Source: Xanthomonas floridensis (GTDB taxonomy: Bacteria; Pseudomonadota; Gammaproteobacteria; Xanthomonadales; Xanthomonadaceae). Taken from it: 64,000 nucleotides of DNA. The notes beneath the pieces were generated by a model. It searched no databases, had not been told where the DNA came from, and was given only the letters and a program-made list of their open reading frames with translations. Location of the stretch: NCBI RefSeq assembly GCF_001642575.1, contig NZ_LXNG01000055.1:124001-188000 (forward strand), read 5' to 3'. Made by a program: the position numbers and the translations under genes. This document shows positions 19,049 through 28,543 of this stretch, piece after piece (the first letter of the stretch is position 1; every line of letters starts with the position of its first letter).

Positions 19049-19870
19049 TTACGCGTCCGGCAACAAAAATGTACGTGGCACCGCATCGGCAGGCCCGTCC
19101 GATGGCAACGCCGGTTGTTCTGCTTCATCCTTGAGTTGCACACCGGACAACTTGCGGCGGAACGATTCGCGCAGCAGAAATGCAAGTTTGTGTGTGGCGT
19201 CGGCGTAACTCAGTCCTTCGGCGCGGATGTTGGAGATGCAATTGCGCGCGGCATCGGTCAAGCCGACGCGTGGCGTGTAGGTGAGATACAGGCCAAGACT
19301 GTCGGGCGAGCTCAAGCCCGGCCGTTCGCCGATCAACACGATCACCGCGCGTGCCTGGAGCAATTCGCCAACCTCGTCGCCAATCGCGACGCGTCCTTGT
19401 GCAACCAGCACCACCGGCGCCAACGACCAATTCTCATGCGCAGCCAGGGCATCGATCTGTTCGAGCATGGTCGCCGCATGCCGATGCACGGCAAGCGCAG
19501 ACAGCCCGTCAGCGACCACCACCACGACATCCTGCCCGCCGCCATGGACGGCGGTAAGCCCGCGCAGGTGCGTGGCAGCATCGTCGGCCAGGCGACGGCC
19601 CAGGTCCGGGCGTTGCAAATAGGCGTGTCGATCCATCGCAGCGCTGTGCAGCAAGATGCTGGCGCGCCCGCGTTGGTCCAGCGTGGCCTGCAGTGGCGCC
19701 GGGTCGAACGCCAGATGCACCGCATCGCGCGCCTGCGCATGGGCGAGCTGAAAATCCAGATGGGCTGCGGTAGGCAGGCTGGTACCGACCCGTCCGAGTG
19801 CGATGCGCGCAGGAGTGAGCCGACGCAGTTGCGCCCAGGCATCGCGCGGAACTCTTGTGGGGTCGCTCAT
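19049..19870 (-). CDS. eutC: Ethanolamine ammonia-lyase small subunit
   Basis: 273 residues, matching Eut[35 protein letters not shown] and NCISNIR motifs are clear. With EutB it forms the adenosylcobalamin-dependent lyase that splits ethanolamine into acetaldehyde and ammonia. Its ATG overlaps the eutB stop by four bases, so the two subunits are translationally coupled. The longer open frame upstream is antisense noise over eutB. Confidence 0.95.
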   Translation of the reverse strand: MSDPTRVPRDAWAQLRRLTPARIALGRVGTSLPTAAHLDFQLAHAQARDAVHLAFDPAPLQATLDQRGRASILLHSAAMDRHAYLQRPDLGRRLADDAATHLRGLTAVHGGGQDVVVVVADGLSALAVHRHAATMLEQIDALAAHENWSLAPVVLVAQGRVAIGDEVGELLQARAVIVLIGERPGLSSPDSLGLYLTYTPRVGLTDAARNCISNIRAEGLSYADATHKLAFLLRESFRRKLSGVQLKDEAEQPALPSDGPADAVPRTFLLPDA

Positions 19871-21279
19871 TGCGGTGATCCGCTGGGGAAATGCGACAGT
19901 GCACGGCGAAACGCTGCAGGCACCTCGCTGCCGAGTACAAACCGCCCGTCCTGCTGCAGTCGCAGGATGCCCTGCCGTTCCAGCCATTGCTCGAATTCGG
20001 GCGCCGCCCGCAGACCGAGCGCCTGACGCGCATACAGCGCATCGTGAAATGACGTGGTCTGGTAGTTCAGCATCACATCGTCCGAGCCGGGAATGCCCAT
20101 GATGAAGTTGATGCCGGCAGTGCCGAGCAGGGTCAGCAAGACATCCATATCGTCCTGGTCGGCTTCGGCATGGTTGGTGTAGCAGATATCGCAACCCATC
20201 GGCACACCGAGCAATTTGCCGCAGAAATGATCCTCCAGCCCCGCACGGATGATCTGTTTGCCGTCGTAGAGATACTCCGGGCCGATGAAGCCAACCACGG
20301 TGTTGACCAGCAATGGCTTGAATTGTCGCGCCACTGCATAGGCGCGCACTTCGCAGGTTTGCTGATCCACACCGTGATGCGCGTTGGCCGACAGCGCGCT
20401 GCCCTGGCCGGTTTCGAAATACATCACGTTGTCGCCCACGCTGCCGCGGCGTAGCGACAGACCCGCCTGGTACCCCTCGCGCAATAGCGCCAGATTGATG
20501 CCGAAGCTGGCATTGGCGGCTTCGGTACCGGCGATGGACTGGAATACCAGATCCACCGGTACGCCGCGGTTGATCGCCTCGATGGTGGTGGTGATGTGCG
20601 CCAGCACGCACGACTGGGTGGGGATCTGGTAGCCGGTGATCACCGCGTCGAGCATGCGCAGCAAGGCGCTGGTGGCGGCCAGACTGTCGCTGGCCGGATT
20701 GATGCCGATCACTGCATCGCCGTTGCCATACAACAGACCATCCAGCACGCTGGCGGCGATGCCGGTGGCATCGTCGGTGGGATGGTTGGGCTGCAGGCGG
20801 GTGGACAGGCGCCCGCGCAGTCCAAGCGTATTGCGAAAGGCAGTGACCACGCGGGTTTTCTGTGCCACCAGGATCAGGTCCTGCACCCGCATCAGCTTGG
20901 ATACCGCGGCCACCATCTCCGGCGTCAGCCCGGGGGCGAGTGCGGTCAGCGCGGCTTCGTCGGCCTGCGCGCTCAACAACCAGTCGCGGAAGCCGCCAAC
21001 GGTGAGATGCGCGACAGCAGCGAACGCCGCCGCATCGTGCTGGTCGACGATCAGCCGGGTGACTTCGTCCGATTCATAAGGCACCACAGCTTCGTCGAGG
21101 AAATGCCGCAGCGGCAGATCGGCCAGCGCCATCTGCGCTGCCACGCGCTGCAGCCCCGACTCGGCTGCCAGCCCGGCCAACCGATCGCCCGAGCGCGCCG
21201 GCGTGGCCTTGGCCAACAAGGTCTTGAGGTCGGCAAACCGGAACTGCTCGCCGCCAGCCGTGAACGCAAAGCCGCTCAT
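19867..21279 (-). CDS. eutB: Ethanolamine ammonia-lyase large subunit
   Basis: 470 residues, normal for EutB, a TIM-barrel catalytic subunit. Seen: [44 protein letters not shown] and the [16 protein letters not shown] segment. It overlaps eat upstream and eutC downstream by four bases each, giving a tight eat-eutB-eutC operon. No microcompartment shell genes or EutA reactivase are present, so acetaldehyde is handled elsewhere. Confidence 0.96.
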   Translation of the reverse strand: MSGFAFTAGGEQFRFADLKTLLAKATPARSGDRLAGLAAESGLQRVAAQMALADLPLRHFLDEAVVPYESDEVTRLIVDQHDAAAFAAVAHLTVGGFRDWLLSAQADEAALTALAPGLTPEMVAAVSKLMRVQDLILVAQKTRVVTAFRNTLGLRGRLSTRLQPNHPTDDATGIAASVLDGLLYGNGDAVIGINPASDSLAATSALLRMLDAVITGYQIPTQSCVLAHITTTIEAINRGVPVDLVFQSIAGTEAANASFGINLALLREGYQAGLSLRRGSVGDNVMYFETGQGSALSANAHHGVDQQTCEVRAYAVARQFKPLLVNTVVGFIGPEYLYDGKQIIRAGLEDHFCGKLLGVPMGCDICYTNHAEADQDDMDVLLTLLGTAGINFIMGIPGSDDVMLNYQTTSFHDALYARQALGLRAAPEFEQWLERQGILRLQQDGRFVLGSEVPAAFRRALSHFPSGSPQ

Positions 21280-22631
21280 CTGCTGCTGGCCGTCGCGGAG
21301 GCCTGGCCGCGCAGGCTCAGCACGCAGCACGCTGCGCCAAACAGCAGCAGACCAACGAAGATCAGCGCCACAATCGGGTTGAACCAAACCATGGCGACCA
21401 GGCACACCAGCGCCAGCAGCAACGCGATCGCGGGCACCACCGGATACACCGGTGCGCGGAAGCTGCGCTCCAGCCCCGGTTCGCTGCGTCTTAGCTTGAA
21501 CAGGCTCAGCATGCTCATCACATACATCACGATGGCGCCGAACACCGACATGGTGATCATTGCCGCGGTCAGCGACATGCCCTGGATCTTGATCACGCTG
21601 TCGCTGCAGATTGCGGCAATGCCGATGACGCCGCCGGCCAGGATCGCCCGGTGCGGAGTGCGGAAGCGCGACAGCGTGGCCAACCCGTGCGGCAGGAAGC
21701 CGGCGCGGGCCAGTGCGAAGAATTGCCGCGAGTAGCCCAGGATGATGCCGTGGAAACTGGCCACCAGCCCGAACAGACCGATCCACACCAGCATGTGCAG
21801 CCAGGTCGAGCTATTGCCGACCACCGCCTTCATCGCCTGCGGCAGCGGGTCGTTGATGTTGGACAGCTGGCGCCAGTCGCCCACGCCGCCGGCAAACACC
21901 ATCACCCCCAGCGCCAGCACCACCAGGGTGAGAATGCCGGCGATGTAGGCACGCGGGATGGTGCGCCTGGGGTCCTTGGCTTCCTCTGCGGCCATCGCCG
22001 CGCCTTCGATCGCCAGGAAGAACCAGATCGCGAACGGAATCGCCGCAAAGATGCCGGAAATCGCCGCCGGGCCGAACACGTCGCTGCCGGCCCAGCCATT
22101 GGCGGCGAAGCGCGCCACGCTGAAGCCCGGTGCCACCACGCCCATGAAGACCAATAGTTCGATCACTGCCAGCAACGTCACGATCAGCTCAAAGGTGGCC
22201 GCGATCGCAACGCCGACGATGTTCAAGCTCATGAAGACCAGATACGCGCAAATGGCGGCCACACGCGGATCCAGCGTGGGGTATTGCACATTCAAGTACG
22301 CACCGATCGCCATTGCGATGGCCGGTGGCGCGAACACGAATTCGATCAGCGTGGCCAGGCCGGCGAGCATGCCACCGTAGGTGCCAAACGCGCGCAGGCT
22401 ATAGGCGAACGGTCCACCGGCATTGGGAATGGCCGTGGTCAGCTCGGTGAAACTGAAGATGAAACAGGTGTACATCACCGCCACCAGCAGGGTGGTGACC
22501 AGGAAGCCGAGCGTGCCAGCCGTGCCCCAGCCATAGCTCCAGCCGAAGTATTCGCCGGAAATCACCAGGCCCACCGCAATTCCCCACAGCTGCCAAGTGC
22601 CGAGTGTGGGCTTGAGTTGCTCGTTGCGCAT
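21276..22631 (-). CDS. eat: Ethanolamine permease (APC superfamily)
   Basis: 451 residues and about 12 transmembrane segments, with the eat-type N terminus (LWGIAVGLVISGEYFGWSYGW). It imports ethanolamine for the lyase encoded downstream; its stop overlaps eutB by four bases. An ATG three codons upstream (22640) abuts the AGGAG directly, whereas the chosen ATG at 22631 has a nine-base spacing, so the latter is preferred. Confidence 0.94.
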   Translation of the reverse strand: MRNEQLKPTLGTWQLWGIAVGLVISGEYFGWSYGWGTAGTLGFLVTTLLVAVMYTCFIFSFTELTTAIPNAGGPFAYSLRAFGTYGGMLAGLATLIEFVFAPPAIAMAIGAYLNVQYPTLDPRVAAICAYLVFMSLNIVGVAIAATFELIVTLLAVIELLVFMGVVAPGFSVARFAANGWAGSDVFGPAAISGIFAAIPFAIWFFLAIEGAAMAAEEAKDPRRTIPRAYIAGILTLVVLALGVMVFAGGVGDWRQLSNINDPLPQAMKAVVGNSSTWLHMLVWIGLFGLVASFHGIILGYSRQFFALARAGFLPHGLATLSRFRTPHRAILAGGVIGIAAICSDSVIKIQGMSLTAAMITMSVFGAIVMYVMSMLSLFKLRRSEPGLERSFRAPVYPVVPAIALLLALVCLVAMVWFNPIVALIFVGLLLFGAACCVLSLRGQASATASSR

Positions 22632-23053
22632 GTCGCACATCTCCTGCAGTTGGGGGAGGGGAGACGAAGCACGCCCGACGCCGAAGCGATGGACCGACCG
22701 TCAGCAACTCAAGCGTCCACCTGCAGCGACGCGACGGTCGTTTCGGTTATACCGTAAAGCCCGCTGGAGAACACAAGCACAACGGGTAGGTCGCCGCCGA
22801 CCGGGTGTGTCGCGTTCCGGCGCAATGGTCGTGGTTTGCGTTTTTCTTCTGGCGCCGCAGGGTATGGCCCGTTGTTAAATTAAGGGGGCCTGATCCAGTG
22901 GTCGCGATGCATCAAATAGTGGGGTCGTCGCAGAGTGACTCTGCAGCCGCACGCGAAGGCGGATCGGGATCATGGTCCATCAACGGCGGGGATGCGACCA
23001 TTCGGTGTCATCCCGCTGACGACTGCGCCGCTAGTTGGGGCGCGCCGGTTCTG
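22632..23053. other. Intergenic region upstream of eat, no gene seen
   Basis: About 420 bp between the ethanolamine operon start and the VOC gene stop. A stretch near 22870-22930 is visibly A/T-richer than its surroundings. No cobalamin riboswitch pattern or recognisable repeat was found. Confidence 0.45.
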
Positions 23054-23515
23054 TCACGGTCCAGCGGGCTGCATGAACTCGATGGAAATATGGTCGGGAC
23101 CAGACACGTAGGCGGTGAGCGTTCCTGCTCTCGGACCTCCCGGAATCGGCAGCGGCTTGCCCTTCGCCTTCCATCCGGCCGCCTCGACACGGCAGATGGC
23201 CGCATGGATGTCCCGGACGGTCAGCGCCAGATGGGCGGCCCCGATCGCACCCGCGCTGTCCGGCGACTGCCCATTCCGACGACCTTTGGAATATTGCAGC
23301 AACTCGACGATGAATCCGTCCGGAGCCTTCACGATTGCCGTTCGCACGCTCGGATCATCCACGCCTGTGACCTGATGCAGGAAATCGCCGCCCATCTCTG
23401 CCTGTCGTTCGAGCGTAAACCCCAGGGCCTCGGTCCAGAACCGGATAGCCTCGTCAAGAGATGAAACGGCAAACCCGATGTGATCAACGTTGGCCACGCC
23501 TGCAGTGCTATCCAC
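23054..23515 (-). CDS. VOC (glyoxalase/bleomycin-resistance) family protein
   Basis: 153 residues in two beta-alpha-beta-beta-beta modules; likely metal ligands are His12 (VDHIGFAV), a Glu in PDGFIVELLQ, His in AAHLALTV and Glu in HISIEFMQ. The family includes epimerases, lyases and dioxygenases, so the reaction cannot be named. The GTG start at 23515 is preceded by GGAG at 8 bases. Codon choice is less GC-biased than in neighbours, and the flanking gaps are relatively A/T-rich, which hints at later acquisition. Confidence 0.85.
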   Translation of the reverse strand: MDSTAGVANVDHIGFAVSSLDEAIRFWTEALGFTLERQAEMGGDFLHQVTGVDDPSVRTAIVKAPDGFIVELLQYSKGRRNGQSPDSAGAIGAAHLALTVRDIHAAICRVEAAGWKAKGKPLPIPGGPRAGTLTAYVSGPDHISIEFMQPAGP

Positions 23516-23670
23516 TGTTGCGGCTCCGTTTCAGTACGTCCGAGACGCGATAATTTGTGTGAGGAAACTCAAGTCAGCAGAAGACCGGGTTGGCCAAGTA
23601 GGCTCTTGTAGAAAACGTAAAACAGCGTCTTCAATGCCACCGCACGTCAAGAGGCGATCTTTCGAACGCT

Positions 23671-24510
23671 CTACTTCGCCCGCTCAAGCACCAGCAACGG
23701 ATCGATGCGGGTGTCGAACCAATTCATCCCCCAATGCAGATGCGGCCCGGTCGCGCGCCCGGTCGCCCCCACTGCGGCAATCACCTGGCCTTGTTCCACG
23801 CAGTCCCCGACCTTGACGTCGATCCGCGACAGATGCAGGAAATTGGAGCTGATACCGAAACCGTGATCGAGCAGCACCGTGCCACCGGTCAGATAGAGAT
23901 CCGGTGCAGCAAAGGTCACCACGCCGGCAGCCGGCGCCTTGACCGGCGTGCCGGTCGGCACGGCAATGTCCATGCCGGAATGGCCGGCGCCAGGCTGGCC
24001 GTTGTAGACCCGCGCGTTGCCAAAGCGGCCGCTGATCCGGCCCTGCACGGGCCAGATGAACGGCTGCGCGAAATCCGGGCGTGCATCGTCGCGATCGCGG
24101 GCCGCGGTCACCTGCGCCTGCTCGCGCTTGATGCGCTCGGCGATCGCCGCTGGCGGGTTGACCGTTTTGGGCGGCACGCCATTGACGCGCTCGGTGGGCC
24201 AATCGCGCGGCGTCACTGCCACGCTGGCCGTGCGCTGGCTGCCGTCGGGCAGGGTGACCTGCACCTGCAACGGGCCAGTGGCATCGCGGCCGATACCAAA
24301 CACCACGCTGCCATAGCCGCTGACTCGCAGGTGACGGCCGGCATACTGCACCTTGCTGCCGGCCGGCACCTTGCCGATCACCATCGCGCCCTGCGAGGCG
24401 CTGGCCGGGAACACCACACCGGCTTCGTCGGCAGCCTGCGCTTGCGCAGTGGCTGCGCCGAGCACGGCCGGCGCAAGCGCCAGCCATGCGCCAAGCACGA
24501 CTGCACGCAT
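23671..24510 (-). CDS. Periplasmic M23 metallopeptidase
   Basis: 279 residues: signal peptide (about 1-27, ending AQA), a beta-rich N-terminal domain and a LytM/M23 domain. Zinc ligands are visible in HSGMDIAVPTGTPV and in HLHWGMNWFD. It probably trims peptidoglycan cross-bridges or is a divisome activator. Its start codon overlaps the dihydroorotase stop by one base, so it is likely cotranscribed with that gene and yidD. Confidence 0.92.
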   Translation of the reverse strand: MRAVVLGAWLALAPAVLGAATAQAQAADEAGVVFPASASQGAMVIGKVPAGSKVQYAGRHLRVSGYGSVVFGIGRDATGPLQVQVTLPDGSQRTASVAVTPRDWPTERVNGVPPKTVNPPAAIAERIKREQAQVTAARDRDDARPDFAQPFIWPVQGRISGRFGNARVYNGQPGAGHSGMDIAVPTGTPVKAPAAGVVTFAAPDLYLTGGTVLLDHGFGISSNFLHLSRIDVKVGDCVEQGQVIAAVGATGRATGPHLHWGMNWFDTRIDPLLVLERAK

Positions 24511-25859
24511 CAGCGGTCGAAGGTCAGGCGCTGGCCGGCGGCGCTGCCGACCAATTGCTCGCCGTCCCACACCAGTTGCCCGTTGACCCAGGTTGCGGCG
24601 ATGCGCGAACGGAACGTGGTGCCCTCGAACGGCGACCAGCCGCACTTGGACAACACCTGCTCGCGCTTCACGGTGAATGGCGTGTTGTCGATCATCACCA
24701 GATCAGCGAAGTAGCCCTCGCGCAGGAAGCCGCGCTGTTCCACATCGAACAGCTGCGCCGGCGCGTGCGCGAACTTCTGCACGATGCGGGTAATCGGCAG
24801 CTTGCCTTCATGCACCAGCTCCAGCGCGGCGACCAGCGCGTACTGCACCAGCGGTAGGCCTGAAGGCGCCTGTGCGTACGGCTTCTGCTTTTCTTCCCAG
24901 GTGTGCGGGGCGTGGTCGGTGGCGAGCACGTCGATCACGTCGTCGGCCAGCGCCTGGATCAGCGCCAGGCGGTCCTCGGGATCCTTGATCGCGGGATTGC
25001 ACTTGATCAGGTTGCCCAGCCGCGCGTAATCGCTGCGATCAAAGCGCAGGAAGTGGATGCAGGTCTCGGCGGTGATGCGCTTGCGCAGCTTGCCGTCGGC
25101 ATCGACCAGCGGGCCGGCCTCGAACAACCCCAGCTCGTCGGCGGTGGAGATGTGCAGCACGTGCAGGCGGGTGTTGTGCTTGCGTGCCAGCGACACCGCC
25201 AGCTGCGAGGACTTCAGGCAGGCCTGCCGCGAGCGGATGTCCGGGTGCATGTCCGGCGTCAGCGCATCGCCGTACTTTTCCTTGTACTGCGCCATCGTCG
25301 CATCGATGGTCGGGGTGTCTTCGCAGTGGGTGATGATCGGTGTCGGCGCGTCGCGGAAGATCGCGTCCAGCGTCTCGGGGTTGTCGACCAGCATGTTGCC
25401 GGTGGAGGCGCCCATGAACACCTTGATGCCCGGCGCGGTCTTGGGGTCCAGCGACTGGATCGCGGCCAGGTTGTCGTTGCTGGCGCCCATGTAGAAGCCG
25501 TAGTTGGCCCAGGCGCGCCCGGCGGCCGCGTCGTACTTGGACTGCAGCGCGGCCGCGTCCAGGGTCGGCGGGTTGGTATTGGGCATGTCCATGAAGCTGG
25601 TCAGGCCACCGGCCACGGCGGCGCCGGATTCGGTGGCGATGTCGCCCTTGTGGGTCAGGCCCGGCTCACGGAAGTGCACCTGGTCGTCGATCATGCCCGG
25701 CAATACCCAGCGCCCGGCTGCGTCCACGACGGTGTCGCCGGGAGCAGGGGAGATCTTGCTGTCGATCCTGGCGATGCGGCCGCTCTCGATCAGGAGATCG
25801 GCGTCGAACTCCTTGCCTTCATTGACCAGACGGGCGTTGATGATGAGGGTTCGGCTCAT
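24510..25859 (-). CDS. pyrC: Dihydroorotase (class I type)
   Basis: 449 residues; an amidohydrolase that closes carbamoyl aspartate to dihydroorotate in pyrimidine synthesis. Seen: carboxylated-lysine candidate Lys146 (GIKVFMGAS), His178 (ITHCED), His236 (LHVLHIST) and Asp315/His316 (ATDHAPH). The first metal motif, normally HxH, reads [10 protein letters not shown] with Gln60 in place of the first His and His62 retained; this variant also occurs in Bacteroidetes-type dihydroorotases. ATGA-overlaps yidD upstream, one-base overlap with the peptidase gene downstream. Confidence 0.93.
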   Translation of the reverse strand: MSRTLIINARLVNEGKEFDADLLIESGRIARIDSKISPAPGDTVVDAAGRWVLPGMIDDQVHFREPGLTHKGDIATESGAAVAGGLTSFMDMPNTNPPTLDAAALQSKYDAAAGRAWANYGFYMGASNDNLAAIQSLDPKTAPGIKVFMGASTGNMLVDNPETLDAIFRDAPTPIITHCEDTPTIDATMAQYKEKYGDALTPDMHPDIRSRQACLKSSQLAVSLARKHNTRLHVLHISTADELGLFEAGPLVDADGKLRKRITAETCIHFLRFDRSDYARLGNLIKCNPAIKDPEDRLALIQALADDVIDVLATDHAPHTWEEKQKPYAQAPSGLPLVQYALVAALELVHEGKLPITRIVQKFAHAPAQLFDVEQRGFLREGYFADLVMIDNTPFTVKREQVLSKCGWSPFEGTTFRSRIAATWVNGQLVWDGEQLVGSAAGQRLTFDR

Positions 25860-26131
25860 GGATGAGGTCCTTTGCAGCTGCAGGAAGAGGGCGGGGGCGA
25901 GGAAGAAGGCGTGGGCGCGTCGGGCACCGGATCGAAACCGCCGGGATGGAACGGATGGCAGCGGCCGAGCCGGCGTGCGGCCAGCCAGCATCCGCGCAGC
26001 GGGCCGAAGCGGCCGATGGCGGTCATTGCATACTCCGAGCAGCTGGGCGCAAAGCGGCAGCGCGGCCCGAGCAGCGGGCTGATGAACAGCTTGTAGAAGC
26101 GCAACAGCGCAATGAGCAGGCGTGAGATCAC
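25856..26131 (-). CDS. yidD: Membrane protein insertion efficiency factor YidD
   Basis: 91 residues from the GTG at 26131, which gives the family start (M)[21 protein letters not shown]. Cys25 and Cys31 within [14 protein letters not shown] and the [10 protein letters not shown] tail are diagnostic. It is thought to assist insertion of membrane proteins with YidC. An upstream ATG (26155) adds eight residues, and neither start has a good ribosome site. Overlaps pyrC by four bases. Divergent from dksA. Confidence 0.88.
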   Translation of the reverse strand: MISRLLIALLRFYKLFISPLLGPRCRFAPSCSEYAMTAIGRFGPLRGCWLAARRLGRCHPFHPGGFDPVPDAPTPSSSPPPSSCSCKGPHP

Positions 26132-26239
26132 TTGCCAATGATATGCCAGTTGCATTAATAGGTGGTTGCCGGGGGTCCGCGGGGTACGTTATAAAGGCCC
26201 GCTTTCCCGGGCCCCGGGGGAACCAAGGAAGAGCGTTTC

Positions 26240-27268
26240 GTGGCTGCTAAAAAACCTGCAAAAAAGGCCGTCCAGGCCGCCAAGAAGTCCGCCAAACCCG
26301 TTGCGAAGAAGGCAGCGGCGCCTGCTGCTGCAAAACCGGCCTCCAAGAAGGCCACGCCGGTGACCAAGCAGCCTGCTGCCAAGAAGGCACCTGCGACCAA
26401 GGCCGTTGCCAAGAAGGCGCCGGCCGCCAAGCCCGCAGCCACCAAGCCCGTGAAACCTGTCGCCAAGACGACCGCTGCCAAGCCGGCGGCGACCAAGGCA
26501 GCGCCTGCTGCCGCCAAGCCGGCCGCCAAGCCGGTGGCGTCCAAGTCCGTACCGAAGCCGGCCGCCAAGCCGGCTCCGGCCAAGTCAGTCCCGGTCAAGG
26601 CTGAAAAGCCCGCGCCCGCACCGGCCCCCAAGGCCGTCCCTGCGAAGCCGGCAAAGCCTGCGACCCCGTCACCTAAGAATCCCGTGCCCGTTTCGAAATC
26701 TTCCGCAAAAACGCCAACCAAAACCGAATCCCCCGCCAAGCCCGCTGCGACCCGTCCGGTCGGCAAGGTGGCCGTGGCCGTGACCTCCAAGCCGGCCAGC
26801 CCGGCGGCCAAGACCAAGTACAAGGTGGTCGATTACAAGACCGACGAGGCCACTGGTCGCCCGATCCTGCCCAAGGGCTACAAGCCTGCGGCGGACGAGG
26901 AGTACATGAGCACGCTGCAGCAGGAATACTTCCGTCAGCGGCTGCAGAGCTGGCGCAACGACCTGGTCGAAGAATCCAAGCAGACCATCGAAAACCTGCG
27001 CGAAGAAGTGCGCGATATCGGCGACGAAGCCGAGCGTGCCACTCGCGAAACCGAGAACTCGCTGGAACTGCGTACCCGCGACCGTTATCGCAAGCTGATC
27101 GGCAAGATCGATAGCACGCTCAAGCGTCTGGAGGCCGGCGATTACGGCTTCTGTGTCGACACCGGCGAAGAAATCGGCCTGGATCGCCTGGAAGCGCGTC
27201 TGACCGCCGAACGCACCATCGACGCCCAGGAGCGTTGGGAGCATCTGCAGAAGCAGCAGGGCGACTGA
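26240..27268 (+). CDS. dksA: DksA-family protein with a long Lys/Ala/Pro-rich N-terminal tail
   Basis: 342 residues from a GTG preceded by AAGGAAGA. Residues 1 to about 190 are a histone H1-like AKP-rich low-complexity tail; residues from about 220 form a DksA coiled coil and C-terminal globular part (SLELRTRDRYRKLIGKI, then EAGDYGFCVDTGEEIGLDRL). Only the first of the four zinc-finger cysteines is kept (C-x-x-T, later positions lack Cys). The coiled-coil tip motif DxxDxA reads DEAERA. It should bind RNA polymerase in the stringent response, but zinc binding is unlikely. It ends in a strong terminator. Confidence 0.9.
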   Translation: MAAKKPAKKAVQAAKKSAKPVAKKAAAPAAAKPASKKATPVTKQPAAKKAPATKAVAKKAPAAKPAATKPVKPVAKTTAAKPAATKAAPAAAKPAAKPVASKSVPKPAAKPAPAKSVPVKAEKPAPAPAPKAVPAKPAKPATPSPKNPVPVSKSSAKTPTKTESPAKPAATRPVGKVAVAVTSKPASPAAKTKYKVVDYKTDEATGRPILPKGYKPAADEEYMSTLQQEYFRQRLQSWRNDLVEESKQTIENLREEVRDIGDEAERATRETENSLELRTRDRYRKLIGKIDSTLKRLEAGDYGFCVDTGEEIGLDRLEARLTAERTIDAQERWEHLQKQQGD

Positions 27269-27286
27269 TCGTCCTGCCGGCTGACC

Positions 27287-27316
27287 AAAGCCCCGCCACG
27301 TGCGGGGCTTTTTTGT
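27287..27316 (+). terminator. Intrinsic terminator after dksA
   Basis: AAAGCCCCG and CGGGGCTTT pair around a short CCACGTG loop, followed by a TTTTTTG run, 19 bases after the dksA stop. Confidence 0.9.
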
Positions 27317-27398
27317 GGGTCGCCGGGTGCGCCCAGGTGGCGTATGGTGGCTACAGAGCGGTGCCGAGACGCGGGAACTGTGGCAGGAGCCGGACAAC

Positions 27399-28442
27399 AT
27401 GCAGCGAGCAGCGACCTTGATGGGGATAACCTGCGCGCTGGCCTTCAGCGTCGCGCAGGCGGCGCCGGTGCTGGACCAGAACGAGCAGCGTGCACTCCCC
27501 CAAGCGGTGGCCGACGCGCTCGATGCACAGTACATCGACCCGGGCCTGGCCAAGCGCATGCGCCAGGCCTTGCGGCAACACGCGGCGCGTGGCGATTATG
27601 CGGCCATCGCCGATCCGGCGGCGCTGGCCAAGCGGCTCACCGACGACCTGCGTGCGGTCAGCCACGACGGCCATCTGTGGCTGGAATACCACCCCGAGGC
27701 CGCGCGCGACGAACCGTTAACCCCCAGCCGCGCCGAACTCGATGCCGCGCGGCCGGCAGTAGCGCGCGACAACTTCGCCTTCGACAAGGTCGAGCGGCTG
27801 GCCGGCAATATCGGCTATCTGAAGTTCCGCATCTTCGCCTACCCCTATCTGGCCGCAGCCACGGCCAGTTCGGCGATGGATTTCGTTGCTCACAGCGATG
27901 CCCTGATCATCGATCTACGTGACAACGCCGGGGGCGACCCGGCGATGGTGGCCTACCTGGCCAGCTATCTGTTCGACGAACGCGTGCGCCTGAACGATAT
28001 CTACAGCCGCAGCAGTGGCAGCAGCGAGCAATACTGGACCACGCCCGGCCTGCCGGGCCGCGCTTTCGGCGGGCGCAAGCCGCTGTACATCCTGACCAGC
28101 CGCCAGACCTTTTCTGCCGCAGAGGATTTCGCCTACGCGCTGCAGACGCTGGGCCGCGCCACCATTGTCGGCGAGAGCACCGGCGGCGGCGCGCACCCAA
28201 GCCGCGGTTTCAAGGTCAGCGCGCATTTCGTGGCGGTGGTGCCTTACGCCAGGTCGGTCAGCCCGATCACCCATACCAACTGGGAAGGCAGCGGCGTGGT
28301 GCCTGACGTCACGGTATCGGCCGCACAGGCGCAGGACACCGCTTACCGCCTGAGCATCGAGCGATTGATCGCGGCCAGCTCCAATCCCGACGAAGTTGCA
28401 GGGCTACGTGCCTTGCTGGAGCCCGGCAGAAGGCAGGACTAG
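27399..28442 (+). CDS. Secreted S41-family (tail-specific/IRBP-like) peptidase
   Basis: 347 residues with a signal peptide (about 1-21, ending AQA) and an S41 domain like that of retinol-binding-protein-type proteases. The nucleophile candidate is Ser239 in SRQTFSAAEDF, and IIDLRDNAGGDP is the family's substrate-loop signature. No PDZ domain is obvious. The ATG at 27399 follows CAGGAG at 9 bases. Alone in its transcript, substrate unknown. Confidence 0.87.
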   Translation: MQRAATLMGITCALAFSVAQAAPVLDQNEQRALPQAVADALDAQYIDPGLAKRMRQALRQHAARGDYAAIADPAALAKRLTDDLRAVSHDGHLWLEYHPEAARDEPLTPSRAELDAARPAVARDNFAFDKVERLAGNIGYLKFRIFAYPYLAAATASSAMDFVAHSDALIIDLRDNAGGDPAMVAYLASYLFDERVRLNDIYSRSSGSSEQYWTTPGLPGRAFGGRKPLYILTSRQTFSAAEDFAYALQTLGRATIVGESTGGGAHPSRGFKVSAHFVAVVPYARSVSPITHTNWEGSGVVPDVTVSAAQAQDTAYRLSIERLIAASSNPDEVAGLRALLEPGRRQD

Positions 28443-28543
28443 CGCGTGTCGGTTGCCTTGCAGTGTGTGCAGAGCGGCGTGTAGCGGATCGGAAAGGATA
28501 TGCATTGGAGCCGCGTGGGTAACCGCACGCCAGGCAGCATCGC

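Noticed and set aside
22632-22800. Cobalamin riboswitch upstream of eat
   Set aside because: No B12-box-like conserved segment could be recognised.
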